Positions 6,515 through 13,809 are shown, counted from the first letter of the stretch. The stretch: DNA of 18,337 nucleotides from an uncultured Clostridium sp. (GCA_900555125.1 USKH01000006.1:1-18337), one strand, 5' to 3'. A program made the numbers and translations. The notes: generated by a model from the letters alone, not told the origin.

Positions 6515-7177
6515 ATGGCAAAAATGCTTATAGTTGACGATGAACAGAATATACGCGAAATTATTCGCGAATATGCCGAATTCGAAGGGTATGAAACCGA
6601 CGAAACCGACGACGGAATGAAAGCCGTGCGCATGGCGAGAGAGGAAAATTACGACCTTATAATTATGGACGTCATGATGCCCAAGCTGGACGGATATTCC
6701 GCGGTTAAGGAAATTCGCAAATTCAGCGACGTTCCCGTTATTATTTTGTCGGCAAGAGTGGAAGAATACGACAAGCTTTTCGGATTTGAAATAGGCGTTG
6801 ACGATTACGTTACAAAGCCTTTCTCTCCCAAGGAACTCATGGCGCGTATCAGCGCGGTGTTGAAACGCACTCGTCCCAAGAAAAAAGAACTCATCAAGTC
6901 CGACGGACTGGAAATCGACATCGCCGGCAGAAACGTGTTTGTGGACGGCGAAAAAGTGGAAATGACGCCCAAGGAATACGAGCTGTTGTTCTATCTTGTA
7001 GAAAATAACGGCATAGCCATTTCCCGTGAAAAACTGCTTAGCAATGTATGGGGCTACGATTTTTACGGCGACGACCGTACGGTGGACACGCACATAAAAA
7101 TGTTGCGTTCGTCGCTTGGAAAATATCGCGATAAGATCGTAACGTTGCGCGGACTCGGGTATAAAATAGAACTTTAA
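6515..7177 (+). CDS. OmpR/PhoB-family response regulator
   Basis: 220 residues, full length for the family. Residues 1-120 are the receiver: acidic DD at 8-9, phospho-acceptor Asp52 in IIMDVMMP, the Ser of ILSARV and Lys of VTKPF. Residues about 128-220 are the winged-helix DNA-binding domain (EMTPKEYELLFYLVENNG, then VDTHIKMLRSSLGK and TLRGLGYKIE). A strong ribosome binding site (GGAGGG) precedes the ATG. Its stop is 11 bases before the kinase start and the kinase ribosome binding site begins inside the stop region, so the pair is one operon. The signal sensed is unknown. All receiver active-site residues are present, so it should be phosphorylatable even if the neighbouring kinase is broken. 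Confidence 0.95.
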   Translation: MAKMLIVDDEQNIREIIREYAEFEGYETDETDDGMKAVRMAREENYDLIIMDVMMPKLDGYSAVKEIRKFSDVPVIILSARVEEYDKLFGFEIGVDDYVTKPFSPKELMARISAVLKRTRPKKKELIKSDGLEIDIAGRNVFVDGEKVEMTPKEYELLFYLVENNGIAISREKLLSNVWGYDFYGDDRTVDTHIKMLRSSLGKYRDKIVTLRGLGYKIEL

Positions 7178-7188
7178 GGAGAAAACTT

Positions 7189-8037
7189 TTGGCTGCATCC
7201 GCCGAAAAAGAAAATAAAGAAAAAAAGAAAGCCAAGTCGGTGCTCGGAAGCGTAATGTTCCGCGCCTGGTTGGCTTTTTTAGTGCTGGCACTTTGCGTGG
7301 TAGCTTTTTTCTGGACGGGCGAGTTTGTCATTTTTTCCACTAACTACATCAAAATGTACGTCGGACGACTTACCGAACAGAGCCGCGTTTTAGAACAGAA
7401 GCTTAAAAACAACAACTACAACGCCATGGCGGATTCGTTTCGTTCGGCGGCAAACGACTGCGCACGCGATTACGGCATGACGGTTGTCGTTTTTTCGTTC
7501 CGGGAGGGGGCAAACACGCTTAATGTTTCCGAAGCTCAGTTTTCTTTTTACGCCGATCCTACCGAAATAAATACGCCCACCACAAACACTATTCGTGCTA
7601 TGGCGGTCGTGGGAACGGATTTTCTCGTTCGCATGAACGAAATAGAAAAATCGGGTTCGTTTGTTGCCAATCGTGAAAACGGTTCGGTAAAAACGGTAAT
7701 TTACGGCAGTAAAATGATAGGAAACGACGGTAGCCCGGTGTATCTGTACGTTTCCACATCGGTAAACGAATACGGTTTTACGGTAAGGGTGCTTACCAAT
7801 CAGATGCTTATCGTAACGATAATATGCATAGCTTTTTCGTTGCTTATATCGCTTTTGATAGCATGGCAGTTCGCGCGCCCGATAAAGCAGTTTACGGCAA
7901 CGGCAAGACGCATAGGCGACGGAGATTTGTCGCTCGAATACAAAGGGAACGGCTATAACGAATTCGACGATCTTGCTGAACTATGCCACGTCCGAAATGG
8001 TGAAAGCCGAAAATTTCAGGCGAGATTTTCTTACTAA
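7189..8037 (+). pseudogene. Sensor histidine kinase, N-terminal part (frameshifted gene 7189-8701)
   Basis: Start is TTG at 7189 behind AAGGAG, seven bases away. Residues 23-49 form the first membrane helix, about 50-204 an extracellular sensor region with no recognisable domain, about 206-228 the second helix, and from 229 a HAMP linker (ARPIKQFTATARRIGDGDL). True homology ends at LAEL (around 7983); the remaining 18 residues to the stop at 8037 are out-of-frame sequence. The kinase core continues in another frame from about 7976. Taken as is, this product would be a membrane protein with sensor and partial HAMP but no catalytic part. Either the gene is inactivated or one small assembly or sequencing error is present. 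Confidence 0.85.
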
Positions 8038-8701
8038 CGTATCGCATGATATAAGAACGCCGCTGACGCTTATTAAAGCCAACGCGGAAATGATACGCGA
8101 TATTTCCGGCGATAAAAAAGAAAAACGCAATCGCAACACGCAAACCATAATCAACGAAGCGGACAGATTGACTTTGCTTGTCGAAGACATTCTCGACTTA
8201 TCTAAATTGCAAGCGGGCGTTGTCGAAATGAAGAACGAAATAGTCGATGTCGGGGCGATTGCGCGTGAAGTTGTATCTCAATTTGACGTATTGCGAGTTC
8301 GCGACGGTTATGTGTTTGAAACCGATATAGAGCAGGGGCTTTTGGTTATATGCGACCGTAAACGCCTTACGCAAGTAGTATATAATCTTGTCGGAAACGC
8401 AATAAACTACGTGGGCGACGACAGGAAGGTCGTAGTGCGCGTGTTCGGTGACAACGGAAAAGCCAAAGTCGAAATTTCCGATCACGGAAAGGGCATTCCC
8501 TTAGACGAAATAGACAAAGTATGGGAGCGGTACTATCGCTCCAACCGGCAGAATCGCAATGTAGTGGGCAGCGGAATAGGTCTTTCGATTGTCAAAAACG
8601 TGCTTATAGGCTTTAACGCCGAGTACGGTATAATTTCGCACGAGGGAGAAGGCACTACGTTCTGGTTTGCATTGCCGCTGGACAAGTCGGGCGAAAAATA
8701 G
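7973..8701 (+). pseudogene. Sensor histidine kinase, C-terminal catalytic part (same frameshifted gene)
   Basis: Carries everything after the HAMP linker: the H box FLTNVSHDIRTPL with the phosphorylatable His (25th residue from the frame's TTG at 7973), the N box YNLVGNAINYV, the G1 box ISDHGKGIP, the F region VWERYYRS and the G2 box GSGIGLSIVKN, ending in EGEGTTFWFALPL. No ribosome binding site precedes 7973 or the next ATG at 7997, so it is unlikely to be translated well on its own. All ATP-binding and phosphotransfer motifs are intact, which argues for a recent mutation or a sequence error and not long decay. Joined with 7189-7980 it makes a normal HAMP-HisKA-HATPase kinase of about 500 residues, cognate to the regulator at 6515. 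Confidence 0.85.
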
Positions 8702-8753
8702 TCGAATAAACGTATAAAGTATAAAGCGCGTGTTTTCGGGATAAAATTACGGT

Positions 8754-9419
8754 ATGATTAAAGAAAGTTCAACCGTATTCTGCCTTGGCAGTCCCGAAGG
8801 TAAACGCGCTTTTTTTCGTAAAGGTGTGTCGGAAGAAAATGTCTATGCGGATAACGACGAAGTATTTGCCTGTATAACCGAAGACGATAAAAGTTATTTT
8901 ATAGTCTGTGCGCCGCCCTGCGAAAATCTGACGGCGGAAGAATATTTTCGCAGCAATCGCGCGCTTATTTCTCCCGCCGACTTCGATTTTTCCGCGCTGC
9001 GCTTGTTTGTCTTCAAAACATGCGGATTTATTCTGTTCCGTAAAACCAGGATGAAAAGTCTTTCTTCATTCGGGTATCGCGCCGTGCAGCTTTTCACGCT
9101 TATCACCGAAAAAACCAAACAAGTAGCCGTCAATTTCGACGGGACCGACTATACTGCCGAAAATGCATTGAAAATGAACCGATTTTTGCGGTGCATTAAC
9201 AAAAAATACGCGCTGTTCGCGCTTGTCACGGACAATCGTTTTATACCCGACGGAGCAACCGTAAGACGGTACGGGTATGACGGAGAGTATACGCAGTTAT
9301 CTCTCGGCGGAAGAGGATGCGTGTCGATTAAAAAGAAAAACGCGCTTGCTTGCGCCGCAAAACGCGGTGTGGGAATAGATGCTTCGCAAATAAAGAAGGT
9401 GGTAATAACGCGAGGATAA
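8754..9419 (+). CDS. Uncharacterised 221-residue protein behind the two-component system
   Basis: I do not recognise this protein. It is soluble by appearance, with no signal peptide and no membrane helix, rich in Phe, Lys and Cys, and predicted alternating strands and helices. Conserved-looking stretches are FSALRLFVFKTCGFILFRKT (about 80-99) and KKYALFALVTDNRFIP (about 150-165). The C-terminus is basic. The ATG lacks a clear ribosome binding site. It follows the kinase by 52 bases in the same orientation with no terminator between, so it may belong to the same operon and be an accessory or output of that system. Its codon and base use look like the neighbours'. Confidence 0.7.
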   Translation: MIKESSTVFCLGSPEGKRAFFRKGVSEENVYADNDEVFACITEDDKSYFIVCAPPCENLTAEEYFRSNRALISPADFDFSALRLFVFKTCGFILFRKTRMKSLSSFGYRAVQLFTLITEKTKQVAVNFDGTDYTAENALKMNRFLRCINKKYALFALVTDNRFIPDGATVRRYGYDGEYTQLSLGGRGCVSIKKKNALACAAKRGVGIDASQIKKVVITRG

Positions 9420-9433
9420 GGCGAAAAGCGGAA

Positions 9434-9469
9434 AAGAAAGCGATAATTACGTAATTTTGTTGCTTTTTT
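9434..9469 (+). terminator. Probable terminator after the unknown gene
   Basis: AAAGAAAGC-type arm (9434-9441) pairs with GCTTTTTT (9462-9469) around an inner palindrome AATTACGTAATT (9445-9456), ending in six T. The stem has a bulged middle, so strength is uncertain. Confidence 0.45.
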
Positions 9470-9489
9470 GTGCGCAAGTGTGATATAAT
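9460..9489 (+). promoter_or_regulatory. Promoter of the rhodanese-TtcA gene
   Basis: TATAAT (9484-9489) with extended -10 TGA; weak -35 TTGCTT (9460-9465) at 18 bases. Predicted start near 9496, leader about 39 bases, ribosome binding site AGAAAGG before the ATG. Confidence 0.55.
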
Positions 9490-9503
9490 AAATCCGCTTG
9501 CGC
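9472..9503. promoter_or_regulatory. Inverted repeat GCGCAAG...CTTGCGC straddling the -10 box
   Basis: Perfect 7-base arms at 9472-9478 and 9497-9503, 18 bases apart, centred on the -10 element. A dimeric regulator bound here would block RNA polymerase. No regulator gene is adjacent. Confidence 0.45.
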
Positions 9504-9534
9504 GCTTTATTTATCCGCGCAGAAAGGAAAAAGT

Positions 9535-10701
9535 ATGGAAATTACTCTCGAACAACTCAATTCGCTGGATAAAAGCCAATACGTTCTATTGGATATGCGC
9601 TCCTCATCCGACCGCGCTTACGGTTTCATTCCGGGCTCGATTGCGGTAAATGCGGACGAACTTATAAAAAACCCGCCTGCATTCGATAAAAAAGCGGTTA
9701 TTTATTGCGCTCACGGCGTGTTCAGCGTGGACGTTGCCGAAGCACTTTGCGAAAAGGGAATAGACGCCTGTTCGCTTGCCGGCGGCTATGTCGAGTGGTT
9801 GCGTGCCGAAATGAAGAAAAAAGTGGACGAGGACTATTGCGAAAAAGTGGAGAAAAGCATCCGCACCAAGTTTCGCACCTGTCTTATGAGCCGCTTTATA
9901 AAAGCCATAAAACAGTACGAGCTTATTAAGGAAGGCGACAAGGTTGCCGTGTGTATTTCGGGCGGAAAAGACTCCATGCTCATGGCAAAGCTGTTCCAGG
10001 AACTTCACCGTTACAGCGAGTTCGATTTCGGGCTGGAATTTCTTGTGATGGATCCCGGTTACAACGAGGAAAATCGCCGCATTATCGAGGAAAACGCAAG
10101 AAGATTAAACGTTCCCGTACATATTTTCGAATCTAATATTTTCGAGTCGGTGTACAACATCGAAAAATCGCCGTGCTATCTTTGCGCGCGCATGAGAAGA
10201 GGATATCTGTACAACTTCGCCCGGCAATTAGGTTGCAATAAAATCGCGCTCGGACATCACTACGACGACGTTATCGAAACCATTCTGATGGGAATGCTGT
10301 ACGGCGCGCAGATTCAGACCATGATGCCCAAACTTCACAGTACCAACTTCGAGGGAATGGAACTTATTCGTCCCATGTATCTTATCCGCGAGGACGACAT
10401 AAAGGCGTGGCGCGACTACAATGACTTACACTTCATTCAGTGCGCATGTAAATTTACCGATACCTGTACCACCTGCAACGACGGACAGAATCATTCCAAG
10501 CGTCAGGAATCCAAAGAACTAATAAGAATGCTCAAAAAAACGCACCCCGATGTCGAAAAATGCATTTTCCGCTCGGTGGAAAACGTCAATCTCGAAACCA
10601 TAATCGCCTATAAGTCGGGCGGAGTAAAGCACAGCTTCCTCGACGATTACGACCAAAAGTCGGTTTGCCCTGCGAAAAAGGAAGAAAAAATCGAACAATA
10701 A
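9535..10701 (+). CDS. Rhodanese domain fused to a TtcA-type PP-loop tRNA-thiolation enzyme
   Basis: 388 residues, cytoplasmic. Residues 1-92 are a rhodanese domain with DMRSSSDRAYGFIPGSI and the active-site loop CAHGVFS (persulfide Cys58). Residues about 112-388 are the TtcA/TilS-like ATP pyrophosphatase: SGGKDS (142-147), the Cys214-x2-Cys217 pair in PCYLCARMRRGYLY, and LGHHYDDVIET. A second cluster, Cys303, Cys305, Cys311, Cys314, replaces the single later Cys of E. coli TtcA. Known TtcA enzymes make 2-thiocytidine at tRNA position 32 with a [4Fe-4S] cluster held by three Cys; the rhodanese part would supply sulfur as persulfide. tRNA position and the role of the extra Cys are inference. 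It is a single-gene unit with its own promoter and terminator. Confidence 0.88.
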   Translation: MEITLEQLNSLDKSQYVLLDMRSSSDRAYGFIPGSIAVNADELIKNPPAFDKKAVIYCAHGVFSVDVAEALCEKGIDACSLAGGYVEWLRAEMKKKVDEDYCEKVEKSIRTKFRTCLMSRFIKAIKQYELIKEGDKVAVCISGGKDSMLMAKLFQELHRYSEFDFGLEFLVMDPGYNEENRRIIEENARRLNVPVHIFESNIFESVYNIEKSPCYLCARMRRGYLYNFARQLGCNKIALGHHYDDVIETILMGMLYGAQIQTMMPKLHSTNFEGMELIRPMYLIREDDIKAWRDYNDLHFIQCACKFTDTCTTCNDGQNHSKRQESKELIRMLKKTHPDVEKCIFRSVENVNLETIIAYKSGGVKHSFLDDYDQKSVCPAKKEEKIEQ

Positions 10702-10746
10702 AACTGCGGCTTGATTTCCGTTTGCCGACATTAAACTTTAAAACAA

Positions 10747-10778
10747 AACGAACCCCGAGACTATCGAGGTTCGTTTTT
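10747..10778. terminator. Bidirectional terminator between the TtcA-like gene and the small heat-shock gene
   Basis: 12-base arms AACGAACCCCGA (10747-10758) and TCGAGGTTCGTT (10764-10775) pair with one mismatch, loop GACTA, followed by T5 on the plus side and by TTTTGTTT-like sequence on the minus side. Both flanking genes point toward it. Confidence 0.85.
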
Positions 10779-10827
10779 CTATTCGATTATTTGTCGGGCG
10801 GCGATTAAAGCATAGCCGCTTTCAAAG

Positions 10828-11292
10828 TTATTCGATTTCGAGATGGTGTTTTGCGTTTTCCTTGACTTCCTTTTTGGGGAGAGTAAGTTTAAGCACGCCG
10901 TTTTCGTAAGCCGCTTTGATTTTATCGGTATCGACGCCGGAAACATCAAAGCTTCTTTCGTACATACCGTACGAACGCTCGGTACGAACCACTTTGTTTT
11001 TGTCGTTTTTCTGTTCGGCAGTCGAATGACGTTCGGCTTTAACGGTGAGAACGTCGTCTTCGAGGTCGAGTTTTATATCTTTTTTGTCAAAGCCCGGGAG
11101 ATCCGCTTCGAGAAGGAAGTGGTCGCCTTCATCTACGACGTCGGTTTTGAATTCGGCAAGGTCGCGCGTTCCGAAGAACGACGCAAACGGGTCGGAGAAG
11201 AAGTTTCTCTCAAAGTCTTCCATTTCGCGATAGGGGTTGTAAGCCGCTACGCGACGATTGTTGTTATTATTTTTACGAGTAAGATCAAACAT
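10828..11292 (-). CDS. Hsp20/alpha-crystallin small heat-shock protein
   Basis: ATP-independent holdase chaperone that forms oligomers in the cytoplasm and keeps unfolded proteins soluble. At 154 residues it has family length. The N-terminal arm includes an Asn run (8-12) and NPYREMEDFERNFFSDPF. The alpha-crystallin domain covers about 46-145, with ADLPGFDKKDIKLDLEDD, the FDV strand and the A-x-x-x-NGVL signature (AAYENGVLKLTLPK); a short tail ends in HLEIE, with the IxI-type anchor only loosely matched. The ATG follows a strong CGGAGG site. The gene has an elaborate promoter region with phased A-tracts and a palindrome and a leader of about 136 bases, described separately. It is monocistronic. 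Confidence 0.95.
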   Translation of the reverse strand: MFDLTRKNNNNNRRVAAYNPYREMEDFERNFFSDPFASFFGTRDLAEFKTDVVDEGDHFLLEADLPGFDKKDIKLDLEDDVLTVKAERHSTAEQKNDKNKVVRTERSYGMYERSFDVSGVDTDKIKAAYENGVLKLTLPKKEVKENAKHHLEIE

Positions 11293-11434
11293 AATAAATA
11301 CCTCCGAAATTTGAATTTGTTCGTTTTTATTATGTCGGCCTTTTTGTTTTTAATGCGTCCGGCAAGGTCGGCTGTCAGTCGGATTTTATCCGATTTACGT
11401 TCCTTTTTTTGCCTCCTTTTCTTTTTTCAGCTAT

Positions 11435-11462
11435 ATTATAGCACTGATTTTCAGTTTGTCAA
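11435..11462 (-). promoter_or_regulatory. Promoter of the small heat-shock gene with a palindrome in its spacer
   Basis: Minus strand: TTGACA (11462-11457), 16-base spacer, TATAAT (11440-11435) with extended -10 TGC. The spacer holds ACTGA-TTT-TCAGT (11443-11455), a perfect inverted repeat. It is neither a CIRCE (HrcA) nor a CtsR site by sequence. Confidence 0.8.
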
Positions 11463-11466
11463 GAGG

Positions 11467-11493
11467 TTTTTTAAAATTTTTTAAAAATTTTTT
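11467..11493. promoter_or_regulatory. Phased A6 tracts (curved DNA / UP element) upstream of the heat-shock promoter
   Basis: Three runs of six T on the plus strand (A6 on the minus strand) start at 11467, 11477 and 11488, that is 10 and 11 bases apart, directly upstream of the -35 box. In-phase A-tracts bend DNA and this position is that of an UP element. Confidence 0.6.
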
Positions 11494-11541
11494 CAGTCGC
11501 GTTCAACCGCTTGTTTTTAGTCATAATCGCGGCAAGTCGTG

Positions 11542-12654
11542 CTATTCCCGCTCCGCTGCAATACCCTTCGCACGAGCCGGCTTTACGATAGCCGATGAAG
11601 ACTGCTTTTGCCGGTGACTGCGGGTTTTTCGTACGCGGTTCAGGTGCCGTACGAAATTTCCGCCGGAAATAAACTCGGCAAGCGCGTACTGATCTAAAAC
11701 GGGTACCGAACAGCTTGTGTGTCCCAGCTTTTTGTCGTATTCTGCAAGCAGACAATCGGGAAGAATCATGTAGCCCAGTCGCATGGAGGGCGACAGCGTT
11801 GCCGAAAATGTATTTATGTAAATAACTCGTTGGTTGTCCAGCGAGTACAGCGTGTCTATAGGCTGTCCGGGCGGAGCAAATTCTCCGGCGTAATCGTCTT
11901 CAATCAGGAATATGTTTTTTTTGCGCGCGAGCGCGACGTATTCGTATTTTTTTGCTACCGACGTCGTTATAAGGGAGGGGTAACTGCGGTAAGGGGTGAC
12001 GTGCAATGCGTCGAATCGCTTGGATGTAAGCTCGGACGATTTAATGCCGTCTTTGCCCAGTGCAAGCGCAATTACGCGCGCGCCTTCGCCTTCGTAGATT
12101 GTGCGTATAGTGCCGTAGCAAGGGTCTTCGGTTCCGAAAACTTTGTCACGTCCTAAGATTTTTACGACGTTTTCGTACAATTGTTCGGCACCGGAGCCTA
12201 TTATTATGTTTTCGGGCTGAGCGACTGTGGAGCGGTATTTGTACAGATATTCCGCTATCGCGTTGCGAAGAACGGGACAGCCTTTTCCCGGGGCTTTTAT
12301 AAAAAGCTTGTCGCTCTGGTCGCTTATCGCCTTTCTCACCGATTTGAACCACAGCGAATATTCGAAGTCGCGGGCGCAATTTTCTTCGGGCTCGGGCAGA
12401 AGATTGAGCTTTTTGCCGTGCGCGGACGAGGCGGACTGAATCGCGCCGAGCGGCATAACAAAGTACCCGCGTTTTTGCCGCGCTTCGATGTAGCCTTCTT
12501 CTTCGAGAAGAGAGTACGCCTTTTCGACAGTTATCACACTGACGTTATCCGCAATAGAAGCAATGCGTTTACTGGGCAGCTTTTCGCCGCTTTTCCACTT
12601 GCCGGCAATAATGCCTTCTTTGTAGCTAAGATATATTTCGTAATATTTTTTCAC
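11542..12654 (-). CDS. MocR/PdxR-like transcription regulator (GntR HTH plus aminotransferase-like domain), lacking the PLP lysine and C-terminally truncated
   Basis: 370 residues; family members are usually about 440 to 490. Residues 1-68 are a GntR-type winged helix (SGEKLPSKRIASIADNVSV, then AYSLLEEEGYIEARQKRGYFV). Residues about 100-350 are an aminotransferase fold I domain with GSGAEQLYENV, DPCYG, VTPYRSYP, EDDYAGEF and TFSATLSPSMRLGY. In the family the last motif reads TFSKTL and its Lys binds pyridoxal phosphate; here it is Ala285. After NRVRK (about 344) the sequence no longer resembles the family, so the C-terminal small domain is missing. GTG start behind AAGGAG. It is divergent from the pyridoxamine kinase gene, which fits vitamin B6 control by a PdxR-type protein. 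It may be decaying or may sense something other than covalently bound PLP. Confidence 0.82.
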   Translation of the reverse strand: MKKYYEIYLSYKEGIIAGKWKSGEKLPSKRIASIADNVSVITVEKAYSLLEEEGYIEARQKRGYFVMPLGAIQSASSAHGKKLNLLPEPEENCARDFEYSLWFKSVRKAISDQSDKLFIKAPGKGCPVLRNAIAEYLYKYRSTVAQPENIIIGSGAEQLYENVVKILGRDKVFGTEDPCYGTIRTIYEGEGARVIALALGKDGIKSSELTSKRFDALHVTPYRSYPSLITTSVAKKYEYVALARKKNIFLIEDDYAGEFAPPGQPIDTLYSLDNQRVIYINTFSATLSPSMRLGYMILPDCLLAEYDKKLGHTSCSVPVLDQYALAEFISGGNFVRHLNRVRKTRSHRQKQSSSAIVKPARAKGIAAERE

Positions 12655-12703
12655 GCCCGAACTCCTTGAAATCTGGTATTGTAAAAAATAATCGTTTTGG
12701 ATA

Positions 12704-12737
12704 TTTACTTATCACCACGGCAATATTATAATATAAT
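12704..12737 (+). promoter_or_regulatory. Promoter of the pyridoxamine kinase gene
   Basis: TTTACT (12704-12709), 17-base spacer, TATAAT (12727-12732); a second overlapping TATAAT is at 12732-12737. The -10 lies in the palindrome ATATTATAATAT. It sits in the 112-base gap shared with the MocR-like gene, the expected place for that regulator's site. Confidence 0.6.
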
Positions 12738-12766
12738 ATGTCAAAAAAGTAAAGAGGTTTTCCAAA

Positions 12767-13615
12767 ATGAAGAAAGATTATCCGCGCGTTCTTACAATTC
12801 AGGACATATCGTGCTTCGGGCAATGCTCGCTCACCGTCGCTCTGCCGGTTATATCTGCTTGCGGAGCGGAAACATGCGTTTTGCCGTCAGCCGTTCTTTC
12901 CACGCACACTTGCGGATTTTCGGGCTACACGTTCCGCGACTTAACCGACGATATGCCGGCAATCGAAAAACACTGGCAAAAGGAAAAAATCAGCTTCGAC
13001 GCCGTGTACACCGGCTATCTCGGCAGCGCAAAACAGATTGCATATGTTGAGAGCATTGCGCGCAATTGTCTTGAAAAGGACGGACTGCTTATCGTCGACC
13101 CGGCAATGGCGGACAACGGCAAGCTTTATCCCGGTTTTGACGCCGCTTTCGTTGCGGAAATGAAAAAACTTGCAGCAAAAGCCGACTATCTGCTTCCCAA
13201 CCTTACCGAGGCGTGCCTTCTTACGGACACGGACTATAAAACCGATTACAATCAAGCCTATATCGAGGACGTTTCGGAAAAACTGATTGCGCTCGGCGCA
13301 AAAACGGTGGTTCTGACCGGCGTTAGCTATAGTGCCGGGAAAACGGGCGTAGTCGTTTTTTCGGACGGAAAATACGAATACTACGAGCATGAAAAAATTG
13401 CCGAAGGTTGTCATGGCACGGGCGATATTTACGCTTCGGCGTTTACCGGCGCGCTTTTACGCGGAGCTAACGCGGCTAAGGCAGCCGAAATCGCCGCAAA
13501 TTTTGTCGTCGAATGCATAAAAGCAACCGCCGGCGACCAAAATCACAAGTACGGAGCCAAGTTTGAAAAAGTACTCGGCAAGCTGATTTGCGCGGTAGAC
13601 GCAATAACAAAATAA
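12767..13615 (+). CDS. Pyridoxamine/pyridoxal kinase (PdxY/PdxK-type, ribokinase fold)
   Basis: Phosphorylates pyridoxal, pyridoxamine or pyridoxine with ATP in B6 salvage, in the cytoplasm. 282 residues, family length. Signatures: LTIQDISCFGQCSLTVALP at the N-terminus (substrate pocket), STHTCGFSGYTFRDLT (45-60), VDPAMADNGKLY (110-121), LLPNLTEACLL (142-152), VVLTGVS (181-187) and the anion-hole motif GTGD with catalytic Asp220. ATG follows GAGG. It is transcribed away from the MocR-like regulator and ends in its own terminator. De novo PLP genes (pdxS/pdxT) are not in the window, consistent with, but not proof of, reliance on salvage. The exact vitamer preference cannot be read from the sequence. 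Confidence 0.93.
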   Translation: MKKDYPRVLTIQDISCFGQCSLTVALPVISACGAETCVLPSAVLSTHTCGFSGYTFRDLTDDMPAIEKHWQKEKISFDAVYTGYLGSAKQIAYVESIARNCLEKDGLLIVDPAMADNGKLYPGFDAAFVAEMKKLAAKADYLLPNLTEACLLTDTDYKTDYNQAYIEDVSEKLIALGAKTVVLTGVSYSAGKTGVVVFSDGKYEYYEHEKIAEGCHGTGDIYASAFTGALLRGANAAKAAEIAANFVVECIKATAGDQNHKYGAKFEKVLGKLICAVDAITK

Positions 13616-13645
13616 AGACGCTTCTTTCTCACTCCTATATATTGG

Positions 13646-13684
13646 AAAACGAACCTCCGGTTTCCCCGCCGAAGGCTCGTTTTT
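13646..13684. terminator. Terminator after the pyridoxamine kinase gene
   Basis: 15-base arms AAAACGAACCTCCGG (13646-13660) and CCGAAGGCTCGTTTT (13669-13683) pair with two mismatches, loop TTTCCCCG, ending in T5. May also act for the oppositely oriented permease gene. The next 125 bases up to 13809 show nothing further. Confidence 0.75.
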
Positions 13685-13809
13685 CATTTTTAAAGTTTTT
13701 AATTGTTTACGAATAATCGGTTTGCGGCATGGCAATCGTTCTTTGGCTGTCCGCAATTTGCAATGCCGATTAAGAATGGATATATTTCGCTTCAAAAATA
13801 AGTTCAAGC

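Noticed and set aside
7973..8037. Programmed ribosomal frameshift in the kinase gene
   Set aside because: No slippery heptamer, no stimulatory hairpin noticed, and one residue of HAMP spacing is missing, which a frameshift during translation would not explain.
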